Shown piece after piece: positions 34,295-42,396 of a DNA stretch of 64,000 nucleotides. The stretch spans positions 22,730-86,729 of the forward strand of contig JAKFFE010000040.1 of assembly GCA_036675345.1 (NCBI GenBank), written 5' to 3'. Within the stretch, counting starts at the first letter, position 1. The number at the start of each line of letters is the position of its first letter. This DNA comes from JALYOC01 sp036675345 (lineage in GTDB: Bacteria > Myxococcota > Myxococcia > Myxococcales > Myxococcaceae). The notes beneath the pieces were generated by a model. The model saw only the letters and a program-made list of their open reading frames with translations. It searched no databases and was not told the origin of the DNA. The position numbers were made by a program, and so were the translations under genes.

Positions 34295-34383
34295 GGGAGC
34301 GGACCCTTGCGGGTCAACGTGGAGGCGGCCAGGCCCTGATGGAGAGGGCCATGGCTCCCGCGAGAGGCGAGGGAGCGGACCCT
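34295..34383. repeat. 13-bp direct repeat in the rlmN/transketolase intergenic region
   Basis: GGGAGCGGACCCT occurs at 34295-34307 and 34371-34383, 76 bases apart, between two convergent genes. The function is unknown. The sequence between holds the hairpin at 34332-34350. Confidence 0.45.
34332..34350. terminator. Hairpin between convergent rlmN and transketolase genes
   Basis: GGCCCT and AGGGCC form a 6-bp stem with a 7-base loop in the 127-base gap where two converging transcripts end. It has no T-tract, so terminator function is a guess from position. Confidence 0.3.
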
Positions 34384-34405
34384 GCCGCTCTCCGCCGTCC
34401 CTCAC

Positions 34406-35341
34406 TCAGTCCCGCAGGAACTCGCGGACCTGGCTGGCGATGCCCTCGGCATCCAGCTTGTACTTCTTGAGGCACTCCAGGGGCTCGCCGGACTCCCCGA
34501 AGGTGTCCTTGAGCCCGATCCGCAGCAGGCGCTTGCCGAAGCCCGCCTCGGCCAGGACCTCGGCCACCGCCGAGCCCAGCCCGCCGATCACCTGGTGATC
34601 CTCGGCGGTGACCACCGCGGAGGTGCCGTCCACCATCCGGAGGATGCCGGCCACGTCCAGGGGCTTGATGGTGTGGATGTTGGCCACCGCCACGCTCAGG
34701 CCCTCCTTCTCCAGCATCTGGGCCGCCTGCAGCGCGAAGTACACCTCGCCGCCGGTGGCGAAGATCACCGCGTCCTTACCGCCGGACTTGAGCTCCACCA
34801 GCTTGCCGAACTCGAACTTGTAGCCCTCCTTGTTCACCCGCTCCAGCTTCTGCCGGGTGGTGCGCAGGAACGCCGGACCGTGGTGGTGGCACAGGTACTC
34901 CACCGCCCCTTCGGTCTCCAGGTCGTCCGCCGGCTGGATCACCGCCATGTTCGGCAGGGACCGCATCAGCGACACGTCCTCCAGACCCTGCTGTGAGTAC
35001 CCGTCGTCGCCGATGGCGATACCCGCGTGGCTGCCCACGATCCGGACGTTGGCGTTGGAGTACGCCACCGAGATCCGGATCTGGTCGTAGCGGCCGGTGA
35101 CGAAGCACGCGAACGAGCAGGCGAACGGGATCTTCCCCGCCAGCGCCAGTCCGGCCGCGGTGCCGATCATGTTCGCCTCGGCGATCCCCATCTCGAAGAA
35201 GCGGTCCGGGAACTTCTTGCCGAACATCTCCGACTTGGTGCTTTTGGCCAGGTCGGCGTCCAGCGCCACCAGGTTGGGGTACTTGTCGCCCAGCTTGGCC
35301 AGCGCCTCGCCAAACGCGTCACGTGTTGCCTTGGCCGCCAT
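34406..35341 (-). CDS. Transketolase, C-terminal subunit
   Basis: This 311-residue protein corresponds to the Pyr and C-terminal domains of transketolase: the TPP-binding pyrimidine domain (GIAEANMIGTAAGLALAGKIPFA-type segment, IAIGDDGYSQQGLEDV) and the transketolase C domain (IHTIKPLDV, AEDHQVIGGLGSAVAEVL). With the preceding subunit it forms the split type found in many archaea and bacteria, which interconverts sugar phosphates in the non-oxidative pentose phosphate pathway. The start at 35341 is two bases after the stop of the N-terminal subunit gene. Confidence 0.92.
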   Translation of the reverse strand: MAAKATRDAFGEALAKLGDKYPNLVALDADLAKSTKSEMFGKKFPDRFFEMGIAEANMIGTAAGLALAGKIPFACSFACFVTGRYDQIRISVAYSNANVRIVGSHAGIAIGDDGYSQQGLEDVSLMRSLPNMAVIQPADDLETEGAVEYLCHHHGPAFLRTTRQKLERVNKEGYKFEFGKLVELKSGGKDAVIFATGGEVYFALQAAQMLEKEGLSVAVANIHTIKPLDVAGILRMVDGTSAVVTAEDHQVIGGLGSAVAEVLAEAGFGKRLLRIGLKDTFGESGEPLECLKKYKLDAEGIASQVREFLRD

Positions 35342-35343
35342 GG

Positions 35344-36219
35344 CTAAAACCCCTTCCCGTTCTGGGTCAGATCGTTGAGGGCGCGCAGCTCCGCCAGCGC
35401 CTTGTCCGCTTGTTCCTTGTTGGGCGCCGAGCCGTGCCAGGAGATCTGGTGCTCCATGAAGCTGACCCCCTTGCCCTTGACCGTGTTGGCGATGATCAGG
35501 GTGGGCTTGCCCTTGGTGGCGCGGGCCTGGTCGGTGGCCTGGAGGATCTCCTCGAAGTTGTGGCCGTTGATCTCCAGCACGTTCCAGCGGAACGCCCGCC
35601 ACTTGTCGGCGATCGGCTCCAGGTCCATCACCTCCGCCACCGTGCCGTCGATCTGGCCCCGGTTGTAGTCCAGGAACACGGTGAGGTTATCCAGCTTGAA
35701 CTTGGCGGCGCTCATCGCCGCCTCCCAGATCTGCCCCTCCTGGGACTCGCCGTCGCCGATCACGCAGTAGACGTGGAACTTGTCCCCGTCCAGGCGGGAG
35801 GCCAGCGCCATCCCCTGCGCCACCGACAGCCCCTGCCCCAGCGATCCGGTGCAGGCCTCGATCCCCGGCAGCGCCGAGTTGACCGGGTGGCCCTGCATCC
35901 GCGACCCCAGCACCCGCAGGCTCATCAGCTCTTCCCGGGGGAAGTAGCCGGCCTCGGCCATCACCGCGTACAGCGCGGGGACCGCGTGGCCCTTGGAGAG
36001 CACGAACCGATCACGCTCGGCCCAGTGCGGGTTCTTGGGATCGTGCTTCATCCGCGCGAAGTACAGCGCGGTCACGATGTCGATCACCGAGAGCGACCCG
36101 CCCGGATGTCCGGAGCCGGCCTTGTGAAGCATCTCGATGATGTCGAGCCGAAGCCGGCCTGCAATCTCTTGCAGACGACGGACCTCGGCGGGGCCAGCGG
36201 GGGAGTTCGCGGTCGCCAT
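35344..36219 (-). CDS. Transketolase, N-terminal subunit
   Basis: This 291-residue protein is the TPP/PP domain of a split transketolase. It shows AGSGHPGGSLS, DRFVLSKGHAVPALY, TGSLGQGLSVAQGMAL and the TPP-metal motif GDGESQEGQIWEA with N about 27 residues on (DYN). The ATG at 36219 is chosen over an upstream in-frame start because homology begins at ANSPAGPAEV. The partner subunit follows after two bases. The pair forms one transcript and probably a heterotetramer. Confidence 0.93.
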   Translation of the reverse strand: MATANSPAGPAEVRRLQEIAGRLRLDIIEMLHKAGSGHPGGSLSVIDIVTALYFARMKHDPKNPHWAERDRFVLSKGHAVPALYAVMAEAGYFPREELMSLRVLGSRMQGHPVNSALPGIEACTGSLGQGLSVAQGMALASRLDGDKFHVYCVIGDGESQEGQIWEAAMSAAKFKLDNLTVFLDYNRGQIDGTVAEVMDLEPIADKWRAFRWNVLEINGHNFEEILQATDQARATKGKPTLIIANTVKGKGVSFMEHQISWHGSAPNKEQADKALAELRALNDLTQNGKGF

Positions 36220-36297
36220 GTGGCCCGGGCATCTACCCAATGCCCCCGCAAGCATCAAGCGGGGCGGTTGGGAACGGGCGGTAGGGGACAGCGAAAG

Positions 36298-36837
36298 CTA
36301 CTGGTCGCCTTCGCCGGCGAGGTAGCTGAGGATCACCTCGTCCAGGCTCTTCTCGGAGATCAGATCCTCGCCAAACAGGGTCTCCACGCCGACCTCGTTG
36401 ATCTTCGGCGCCTCCTTCAGCGCCCGGGCGGCCAGCACCTCCGGGGGCAGCTGCGGGGGGATCACCTGGGTCACCGGGGCGGCGGCGGCGGTGCGCGCGC
36501 GCTTGGACTCCTCTTCGGTCGCCAACTGACCCGGTTGGTAGTGCTTGGCACCCCCCTCGTTGTCGATGTTGTCGTAGACGCCGTTGATCAGGTTCCGCAG
36601 CATCTCCTTGTGCTGCTCCTCCATCAGCTCGCGGACGACCTCGGAGAGGTTCTCCGCGTTCAGGATGTCGGCGTAGGAGGTCTTCTTGGACGCAAGGATG
36701 TTCCCGCCCACGAAGAGGTGCGTGATGATGTGGGGGTTGTTCCGGCCCGAGTCCTCTGTCTGGACGTGGTAGACCTTCCCCTTGTGCTTGATGTTGTGGT
36801 TGAAGCCGGTGACGGCTTTTTCGAAGGTCTTCGCCAT
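36298..36837 (-). CDS. Conserved protein of unknown function, 179 aa
   Basis: The N-terminal half is globular and carries the motif block GFNHNIKHKGKVYHVQTED, then NPHIITHLFVGGNILASKK and YADILNAENLSEVVRELMEEQHK. The C-terminal half is a disordered Ala/Pro linker ending in an acidic tail (LDEVILSYLAGEGDQ). The sequence is of a type I associate with conserved deltaproteobacterial hypotheticals, but I cannot name the family. It is a single gene between the transketolase pair and mobA, with no signal peptide. Confidence 0.75.
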   Translation of the reverse strand: MAKTFEKAVTGFNHNIKHKGKVYHVQTEDSGRNNPHIITHLFVGGNILASKKTSYADILNAENLSEVVRELMEEQHKEMLRNLINGVYDNIDNEGGAKHYQPGQLATEEESKRARTAAAAPVTQVIPPQLPPEVLAARALKEAPKINEVGVETLFGEDLISEKSLDEVILSYLAGEGDQ

Positions 36838-36907
36838 GGGCGGGCGGTTCGCAAGCTAACTGACGCGGATCTACCAAAGCAAGGATGCGGCACCGGCCGC
36901 CCCTGGG

Positions 36908-37555
36908 TCAGTCATCGGTTGTGACCCAAGCATCCTTCCAGCCAATCGGCCAATCGATTTTCCATCGAACCCGATCTTCTGGTCGATTCACGTTCACCAG
37001 CGCGAGCAGGTCCGGGTCGACCCGGCGCAGTTTCTCCTCTGGGAGGACCGTTCCTCCCAGCGCGCGGAACAAAACGTTCAAAGAGGGCTGCCCGTCCAGC
37101 AGCCGAGCCCACGTTTCGGCCAACCCAGCGGCGTAGACCCCGGGAAAGGGCTGAAGCCGCCCTCCGGACTCAAAGCAGGCAAGCGGGGAGCTCCCCGCCT
37201 CCTCCAGCAAGCTCGCCAGCACCGGCGCGGAGAGAAAGGGCAGGTCGGCGGCCACCGCCAGCACCCACGGGGTGCGGCAGTGGACCAGCGCGGCATGCAG
37301 TCCCCCGGGAGCGCCGCGCCCGGGGATGGCATCGGCGATCACCCGAACCGCGGGGGCCGCGGCCAGGAAGTCACCGTACGGCCCGGGCTGGTTGGCCACC
37401 AGCAGCACCTGGGAGAGGCCGCACTGGGAGGCCGCGCGCAGCTGCCGCTCCACGATCGACTCGCCCTCCACCCGCAGCAGTCCTTTGGGGACCCCGCCCA
37501 GGCGACTTGCCTTCCCTCCCGCCAGGATGGCGAGCGTGACCTCCGAGGGCTTCAC
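36908..37555 (-). CDS. mobA: Molybdenum cofactor guanylyltransferase
   Basis: This 215-residue nucleotidyltransferase attaches GMP to molybdopterin. The N-terminal signature LAGGKASRLGGVPKGLL is the GTP-binding loop, and AADLPFLS contains the metal-binding Asp. It is divergent from fdhD with about 55 bases between, and the two encode steps needed to mature the molybdoenzyme downstream. The start is taken as the GTG at 37555. The longer frame overlaps fdhD and is not plausible. Its 3' third looks lower in GC than its neighbours. Confidence 0.9.
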   Translation of the reverse strand: MKPSEVTLAILAGGKASRLGGVPKGLLRVEGESIVERQLRAASQCGLSQVLLVANQPGPYGDFLAAAPAVRVIADAIPGRGAPGGLHAALVHCRTPWVLAVAADLPFLSAPVLASLLEEAGSSPLACFESGGRLQPFPGVYAAGLAETWARLLDGQPSLNVLFRALGGTVLPEEKLRRVDPDLLALVNVNRPEDRVRWKIDWPIGWKDAWVTTDD

Positions 37556-37610
37556 CCCTCCACGTTCGCACGCTGACGACTTCCGCGACACGCACGGTAA
37601 GGTGCGCCGG

Positions 37611-38456
37611 GTGAAGAGCCCCTCGTTTTCCGAGCGTCCCGTCCGTCGGCTCGGCCCCGGCCGTGGGTCGGGTGAGCTGGACCCGGTGGTGGTGGAGGAG
37701 CCGCTGGAGATCCGCGTCCACGGAGACCCGGTGGCGATCACCATGCGCACCCCGGGGCACGATCGCGAGCTGGCCGCCGGCTTCCTGTTCGCCGAAGGGA
37801 TGATCGCCTCCGCCGAGGACATCGGCAGCGTCCGTCACTGCGGCCGCCCGGGCGAGGAGGGCTTCGGGAACACCCTGGAGTTCACCCCTGCCTCCGGGGT
37901 CCAGTTCGATCCGGACCGTCTCCAGCTCGCCCGTCGCGGAACCTTGACCAGCTCCGCTTGCGGGGTGTGCGGTCGGACCAGCATCGAGGATCTGGTGAAG
38001 GCGGCGGGACGGCTGCCTCCGCACCCGTTCACGGTTCCCTCCTCGCTGATCGCCTCCGCGCCGGAGCGGCTGCGCGAGGCCCAGACGGCATTCACCGCCA
38101 CCGGCGGTTCGCATGCCGCGGCGCTGCTGGATCGCCATGGCACCCTGCTGGCAGTCCACGAAGACGTGGGCCGGCACAACGCGGTGGACAAGGTGATCGG
38201 CAGCCTGATCCTGGCCGGTCAGCTCCGACGGTCGATGGCGGCGGAGCCCGGGGGCCCGGCGCTGCTGATGGTCAGCGGCCGGGCCAGCTTCGAGATCATC
38301 CAGAAGGCGGCCATGGCCCGCATCCCGATCGTGGCCTCGGTCTCCGCCCCCAGCACCCTGGCCGTGGATCTGGCGGCCCGGGTCGGCCTGACCCTGGCCG
38401 GCTTCGTGCGCGGCGGTGGCTTCAACCTCTACACCTGCCCGGAGCGCGTCCGATGA
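37611..38456 (+). CDS. fdhD: Formate dehydrogenase sulfurtransferase FdhD
   Basis: This 281-residue protein delivers sulfur to the molybdenum cofactor of formate dehydrogenases. The catalytic CGxC pair is C117/C120 in SSACGVCGR. PLEIRVHGDPVAITMRTPGHD, HAAALLDRHG and VHEDVGRHNAVDK are family blocks. The GTG at 37611 has AGGTG six bases upstream. Its stop codon overlaps the ATG of the molybdoenzyme gene (ATGA), coupling the two. Confidence 0.94.
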   Translation: MKSPSFSERPVRRLGPGRGSGELDPVVVEEPLEIRVHGDPVAITMRTPGHDRELAAGFLFAEGMIASAEDIGSVRHCGRPGEEGFGNTLEFTPASGVQFDPDRLQLARRGTLTSSACGVCGRTSIEDLVKAAGRLPPHPFTVPSSLIASAPERLREAQTAFTATGGSHAAALLDRHGTLLAVHEDVGRHNAVDKVIGSLILAGQLRRSMAAEPGGPALLMVSGRASFEIIQKAAMARIPIVASVSAPSTLAVDLAARVGLTLAGFVRGGGFNLYTCPERVR

Positions 38457-40693
38457 TCTCCAAAATCTGGCAGTTGATCGCCCGCTGGTTCCCGTTCGGG
38501 GTGCTGTTCAAGAACAAGCCGCGCCACTTCCGCGAGATGGCGGGGATCCTGTGGGACAACCGCAAGCAACTGCCCTACGCGTGGAGGATCCTCCGCCACG
38601 GCGTCTGCGACGGCTGTTCGCTGGGGCCCCGGGGACTGCGCGACGACGTGCTGGACGGGGTCCACCTCTGTCTGACCCGGCTCAAGCTGCTGCGGCTGAA
38701 CACCATGGACGCGCTGCCCCAGGACAGCTGGGGCGACCTGGCCCGGCTGCGGGCAATGACCAACGAGCAGCTGCACCGGCTGGGGCGGGTCCCCTACCCG
38801 CTGCTGTACCGCAAGGGCCAGCCCGGCTTCCGGCGGATCTCCTGGGAGGAGGCGATCTCCAAGATCGCGACGCGGTTGCAGCAGACCGATCCGGAGCGGA
38901 TGGGCTTCTTCGCCTCCTCTCGCGGGATCACCAACGAGACCTATTACACCCTGCAGAAGCTGGCCCGGGTGGCGGGGACCCCGCACCTGGACAGCTGCGC
39001 CCGGCTCTGCCACGCCGCCTCCACCAACGGGCTCAAGGAGACCATCGGCTGGGGCGCGCCCACCTGCTCGCTCAAGGATCTGATCGGCACCGATCTGGTG
39101 GTGCTGTTCGGCACCGACCTGGCCAACAACCAGCCGGTGACGATGAAGTACCTGCACTTCGCCAAGAAGGCGGGGACCCGGGTGGTGGTGATCAACCCCT
39201 TCCGCGAGCCGGCGCTGGATGTGTACTGGGTGCCCTCGGTGGCCTCCAGCGCGGTGTTCGGCACCCACCTCTGTGACGACTTCTTCCCGGTGGCCGCCGG
39301 CGGAGACATGGCCTTCATCCACGGGGCGCTCAAGGCGCTGAAGACCCACCGTGGCTTCGACCGGGACTTCATCGCCGCGCACACCCGGGGCTTCGAGGCC
39401 CTGGAGTCGTCCCTGGACGCGCTGGGCTGGGAGGAACTGGAGGAGCAAAGCGGGCTCAAGCGCGCGGACATGGAGCGCTTCGCCCAGCAGTACCAGGCGG
39501 CGAACCGGGCGGTGATCGTCTACAGCATGGGCCTGACCCAGCACCGGTTCGGGGTGGAGAACGTCAAGTCGGTGGTGAACCTGGCGCTCTCGCGCGGGAA
39601 CATCGGCCGGGAGAAGACCGGGGTGATCCCGATCCGCGGCCACTCCGGAGTGCAGGGCACCGCGGAGTGCGGGATGGACGCGGACAAGCTGCCCGGCGGG
39701 GTGGAGATCTCCCCCGAATCCGTCGCCCGGCTGGAGGGGTTGTGGAACCACCCGGTGCCGGCCCGCAAGGGACTGCGCGCGGCCCATCTGCTGGATCGCG
39801 CCGGCGAGGGTGGAGTGGACTTCCTGTTCACCGTGGGCGGCAACTACCTGGACACCCTGCCCGACCCGCTCCAGGCGCGGCGATCGCTGGCCAACATCCG
39901 GCTGCGGGTGCACCAGGACATCGTGATCAACACCTCGGCGCTGGTGGAACCGGACGCCGAGGACGGGGAGGTGCTGATCCTCCCTGCCCAGACCCGCTAC
40001 GAGCAGCGGGGCGGCGGGACCTCCACCTCCACCGAGCGGCGGATCCGCTTCACCCCGGAGATCCCCGGCCGGCGGATCGGCGAGGCCAAGCCGGAGTGGG
40101 AGATCCCGGCGCTGATCGGCCGGGCGCTCAAGCCGGACCGGCCGGACCTGTTCGCCTTCCCGGAGTCGATCGACGTGCGGCGGGAGATGGGCCGGGTGAT
40201 GCCGCTGTACGCGGGGATCGAGACCCTGGAAAAGGAGGGCCAGTGGGTGCAGTGGGGCGGAGCCCGGCTGGGCGAAGGCGGGGTGTTCCCCAACATGCCC
40301 GAGGGCAAGGCCCAGTTCTGCACCGTCACCCTCCCCCGGGTGGAGATCCCCGAGGGGCACTTCTTCCTCGCCTCCCGCCGGGGCAAGCAGTTCAACTCCA
40401 TCACCTACGGGCAGAAGGACGGGATCACCGGCGCCAAGACGCGCAAGGCGGTGTTCTTCGCGCCGGAGGACGCGCAGCGGCTGGGGCTGGCGCGCGGAGA
40501 CAAGGTGCTGCTGCGCAGCGAGCTGGGTCAGATGGAGGGGGTGTGCGAGGTCGGCCCCTGCCGTCCCGGCCACCTGCAGGCGTTCTGGCCGGAGTGCAAC
40601 GTGCTGGTGGGCCGCCGCTACGATCCGGTGTCCGGGGAGCCGGACTACAACGCGTTCGTGAGAGTGGAGCGCCCGGAGGGCGCCGTGCGCTGA
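38453..40693 (+). CDS. FdhF/YdeP-type molybdopterin oxidoreductase
   Basis: This 746-residue molybdoenzyme of the YdeP/formate-dehydrogenase-alpha-like family binds the bis-MGD cofactor. The N-terminal cysteines C52, C55 and C73 (HGVCDGCSLG and GVHLC) are in the family pattern. The likely Mo ligand is Cys186 in CARLCHAAS, in place of the selenocysteine of E. coli FdhF. The C-terminal molydop-binding barrel is at about 630-740. The start overlaps fdhD by four bases. The natural substrate of YdeP-like enzymes is uncertain; formate is suggested by the fdhD partner but is not proven. No iron-sulfur electron-transfer subunit is adjacent. Confidence 0.9.
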   Translation: MISKIWQLIARWFPFGVLFKNKPRHFREMAGILWDNRKQLPYAWRILRHGVCDGCSLGPRGLRDDVLDGVHLCLTRLKLLRLNTMDALPQDSWGDLARLRAMTNEQLHRLGRVPYPLLYRKGQPGFRRISWEEAISKIATRLQQTDPERMGFFASSRGITNETYYTLQKLARVAGTPHLDSCARLCHAASTNGLKETIGWGAPTCSLKDLIGTDLVVLFGTDLANNQPVTMKYLHFAKKAGTRVVVINPFREPALDVYWVPSVASSAVFGTHLCDDFFPVAAGGDMAFIHGALKALKTHRGFDRDFIAAHTRGFEALESSLDALGWEELEEQSGLKRADMERFAQQYQAANRAVIVYSMGLTQHRFGVENVKSVVNLALSRGNIGREKTGVIPIRGHSGVQGTAECGMDADKLPGGVEISPESVARLEGLWNHPVPARKGLRAAHLLDRAGEGGVDFLFTVGGNYLDTLPDPLQARRSLANIRLRVHQDIVINTSALVEPDAEDGEVLILPAQTRYEQRGGGTSTSTERRIRFTPEIPGRRIGEAKPEWEIPALIGRALKPDRPDLFAFPESIDVRREMGRVMPLYAGIETLEKEGQWVQWGGARLGEGGVFPNMPEGKAQFCTVTLPRVEIPEGHFFLASRRGKQFNSITYGQKDGITGAKTRKAVFFAPEDAQRLGLARGDKVLLRSELGQMEGVCEVGPCRPGHLQAFWPECNVLVGRRYDPVSGEPDYNAFVRVERPEGAVR

Positions 40694-40699
40694 TCGTTG

Positions 40700-41071
40700 C
40701 TACCGGGTGGCGACGTCAGCCGGAATCAACACCTCGAAGGGAATCTGTAGCGCATCGTGAAGCCTGCGGATCATCGGCAGGCTGAGTCGCCGCTTTCCGC
40801 TCAGGACCTCGGACACCCGACTGCGCGAACCCAGGATGGGGACCAGATCCTTGGGCTCCTTGCCCATTTGCTCGAGCCGGAAGCGAATCGCCTCGATCGG
40901 GTCCGGCTCGGGCATTGGGACCGTCCGCTTCTCATAGTCCTCGACCAACAGCGCCAGGATCTGAAGGACTTCGTGGTCCTCGCTTCCCGGCTTCGCACTC
41001 CACAACTCCTCGATGCGGTGCAGGGCCGCCTGATGGTCCTTCTGCGTCCGGATCACCTTGAGCTTTGTCAT
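40700..41071 (-). CDS. higA: HigA-type antitoxin with HTH domain
   Basis: This 123-residue protein has a C-terminal helix-turn-helix (KDLVPILGSRSRVSEVLSGKRRLSLPMIRRLH), the form usual in HigA antitoxins that accompany PF09907-type toxins. The N-terminal part (LHRIEELWSAKPGSEDHEVLQILALLVEDYE) is the common acidic helix of this type. It starts inside the toxin stop codon (ATGA overlap at 41068-41071), so antitoxin synthesis depends on toxin translation. It should repress its own promoter. It is convergent with the molybdoenzyme gene. Confidence 0.9.
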   Translation of the reverse strand: MTKLKVIRTQKDHQAALHRIEELWSAKPGSEDHEVLQILALLVEDYEKRTVPMPEPDPIEAIRFRLEQMGKEPKDLVPILGSRSRVSEVLSGKRRLSLPMIRRLHDALQIPFEVLIPADVATR

Positions 41072-41436
41072 TTGCGGCTCCTGCCTGACGGCTTGCGGAC
41101 TGACTTCCCTGCTGCCTTGGATTCCGAAGCGGGGAGTCCCACCTCGGTGACGTCAATCTGGTCGTATTCCTCATGGGTTCCGACCCACTTGATGAGGATG
41201 AGGCGGATGCCGTAGTTGATCCACACCACCAGACGGTACTTGTTGCCGCCGATGTTGAAGACGATCCGTCCCTCACCCACAAAGTCAGCGGACCGGTAGA
41301 GCCTCTTCACTTCGGCCGGAGACTTCCACTCGGCCTCCTCTGCCTCCTTGAACCAGGAGAGAAGGGGTTGTTCGGCCTGACCGCAGCCCGGCCGGCACCA
41401 GAACTCCCTGAGCCTGGCCCGGGATATGACCTTCAC
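41068..41436 (-). CDS. higB: HigB-type toxin (mRNA interferase family PF09907)
   Basis: This 122-residue protein starts MKVISRARLREFW, the conserved start of HigB_toxin proteins, and contains FNIGGNKYRLVVWINYG and KWVGTHEEYDQID, the family core. Such toxins cleave mRNA on the ribosome. The GTG at 41436 lies at the predicted transcription start of a good sigma-70 promoter, so the message may be leaderless. The toxin precedes the antitoxin, the usual HigBA order. Local base composition looks less GC-rich than the flanks, which suggests acquisition. Confidence 0.9.
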   Translation of the reverse strand: MKVISRARLREFWCRPGCGQAEQPLLSWFKEAEEAEWKSPAEVKRLYRSADFVGEGRIVFNIGGNKYRLVVWINYGIRLILIKWVGTHEEYDQIDVTEVGLPASESKAAGKSVRKPSGRSRK

Positions 41437-41442
41437 TCTCTC

Positions 41443-41471
41443 AAGATAGCCTGTTCCCGTTTTGGTAACAA
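41443..41471 (-). promoter_or_regulatory. Sigma-70 promoter of higBA
   Basis: TTGTTA (41466-41471), a 17-base spacer and TATCTT (41443-41448) on the minus strand. Seven bases after the -10 box the first transcribed base would be about 41436, the first base of the higB GTG. An imperfect palindrome (ATCCG...CGGAT, 41479-41504) lies just upstream and could be an operator. Confidence 0.55.
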
Positions 41472-41520
41472 CCTGGGGATCCGCCTGTCCAGGGGACGAC
41501 GGATTTTGCTGCAGTGAACA

Positions 41521-41551
41521 CTTCACCGTGGCTAGATCAGACCTTCACCGT
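41521..41551 (+). promoter_or_regulatory. Two CTTCACCGT direct repeats upstream of carF
   Basis: CTTCACCGT occurs at 41521-41529 and 41543-41551, centre to centre 22 bp, about two turns of the helix, and ends 14 bases before the carF ATG. This is a typical layout for a dimeric regulator binding direct repeats. No known regulator motif was recognised. Confidence 0.45.
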
Positions 41552-41565
41552 ACCGGGGGAGGCGG

Positions 41566-42351
41566 ATGAGCGCAGGAGCGGAGAAGCGCGGCGGGGTCTA
41601 CCGGCCTGGATACACCCCCCGGATCCGTCGATTCGAGCTCTTCAGCATCTCGATCTTCGCGCTGGCCTGCGGCTGGACCAGCTGGCGACTGCTTCCCTTC
41701 GCGGAACATGAGGCCTGGCTGATGGTGGGCGCGGCGGCGCTGGCCTACGTGGGCTCCGACTTCACCTCCGGCTTCGTCCACTGGATCTTCGACACCTGGG
41801 GCACCCCGCGAACGCCGCTTCTGGGCCGGCCGTTCATCCGCCCCTTTCGGGAACACCACACCGACCCCCTGGAGATCACCCGGCACGACTTCGTGGAGAC
41901 CAACGGCAACAACTGCTTCATCGGCACCCTGCCGCTGATCCTCGCCCTGGCCATCCCGCTGGAGGCCGGCGCCTGGTTCGGGATCTTCGCGGTGACCTTC
42001 CTGCTCTGGCTGGTGGTGTTCACCATGCTCACCAACCAGTTCCACAAGTGGGCGCACATGGCGCGTCCGCCAAAGGTGGTGACCTGGTTGCAGCGGATCC
42101 ACCTGGTGCTCCCGCCCGCCCACCATGCGCTGCACCACGCGCACCCGTACCTGCGCAACTACGCCATCACCGTCGGGTGGACCAACTGGCTCACCGACGG
42201 GATTGGCGTCTATCGACTGCTGGAGTGGACCCTTTCCCGGCTGACCGGCGCGGTCCCCCGCCGCGATGATCTGGGCGAAGTGCTGGCCAAGCAGGTGGCC
42301 CAGGAGCTGGCGCCGGAGACCAAGCCGATGCGGGACGTGCTGCGGAGCTAG
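41566..42351 (+). CDS. carF: Plasmanylethanolamine desaturase CarF (TMEM189/Kua family)
   Basis: This 261-residue membrane protein makes the vinyl-ether bond of plasmalogens by desaturating plasmanylethanolamine. In Myxococcus, CarF is also needed for the singlet-oxygen and blue-light signal that starts carotenoid synthesis. The di-iron His cluster is visible: H72 (FVHW), H97-H98 (REHHTDP), H107 (RHDFVETNGNN), H160 and H164 (TNQFHKWAH), H186-H187 and H190-H191 (PPAHHALHH). Four membrane segments surround them. GGGGGAGG lies just upstream of the ATG. No other car gene is nearby. Confidence 0.95.
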   Translation: MSAGAEKRGGVYRPGYTPRIRRFELFSISIFALACGWTSWRLLPFAEHEAWLMVGAAALAYVGSDFTSGFVHWIFDTWGTPRTPLLGRPFIRPFREHHTDPLEITRHDFVETNGNNCFIGTLPLILALAIPLEAGAWFGIFAVTFLLWLVVFTMLTNQFHKWAHMARPPKVVTWLQRIHLVLPPAHHALHHAHPYLRNYAITVGWTNWLTDGIGVYRLLEWTLSRLTGAVPRRDDLGEVLAKQVAQELAPETKPMRDVLRS

Positions 42352-42396
42352 CGACTGGCCGAAGCTCCACGATGTCCTGCCGGGTGGCGCGAGGCC

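Noticed and set aside
34406..36219. Transketolase as one gene broken by a frameshift
   Set aside because: The two parts have their own starts, a two-base gap and the domain boundaries of the well-known split transketolases, so this is natural architecture.
37558..37822. 5' extension of mobA to an upstream in-frame start
   Set aside because: The extension lies opposite the start of fdhD, is low complexity and precedes the conserved nucleotide-binding N-terminus.
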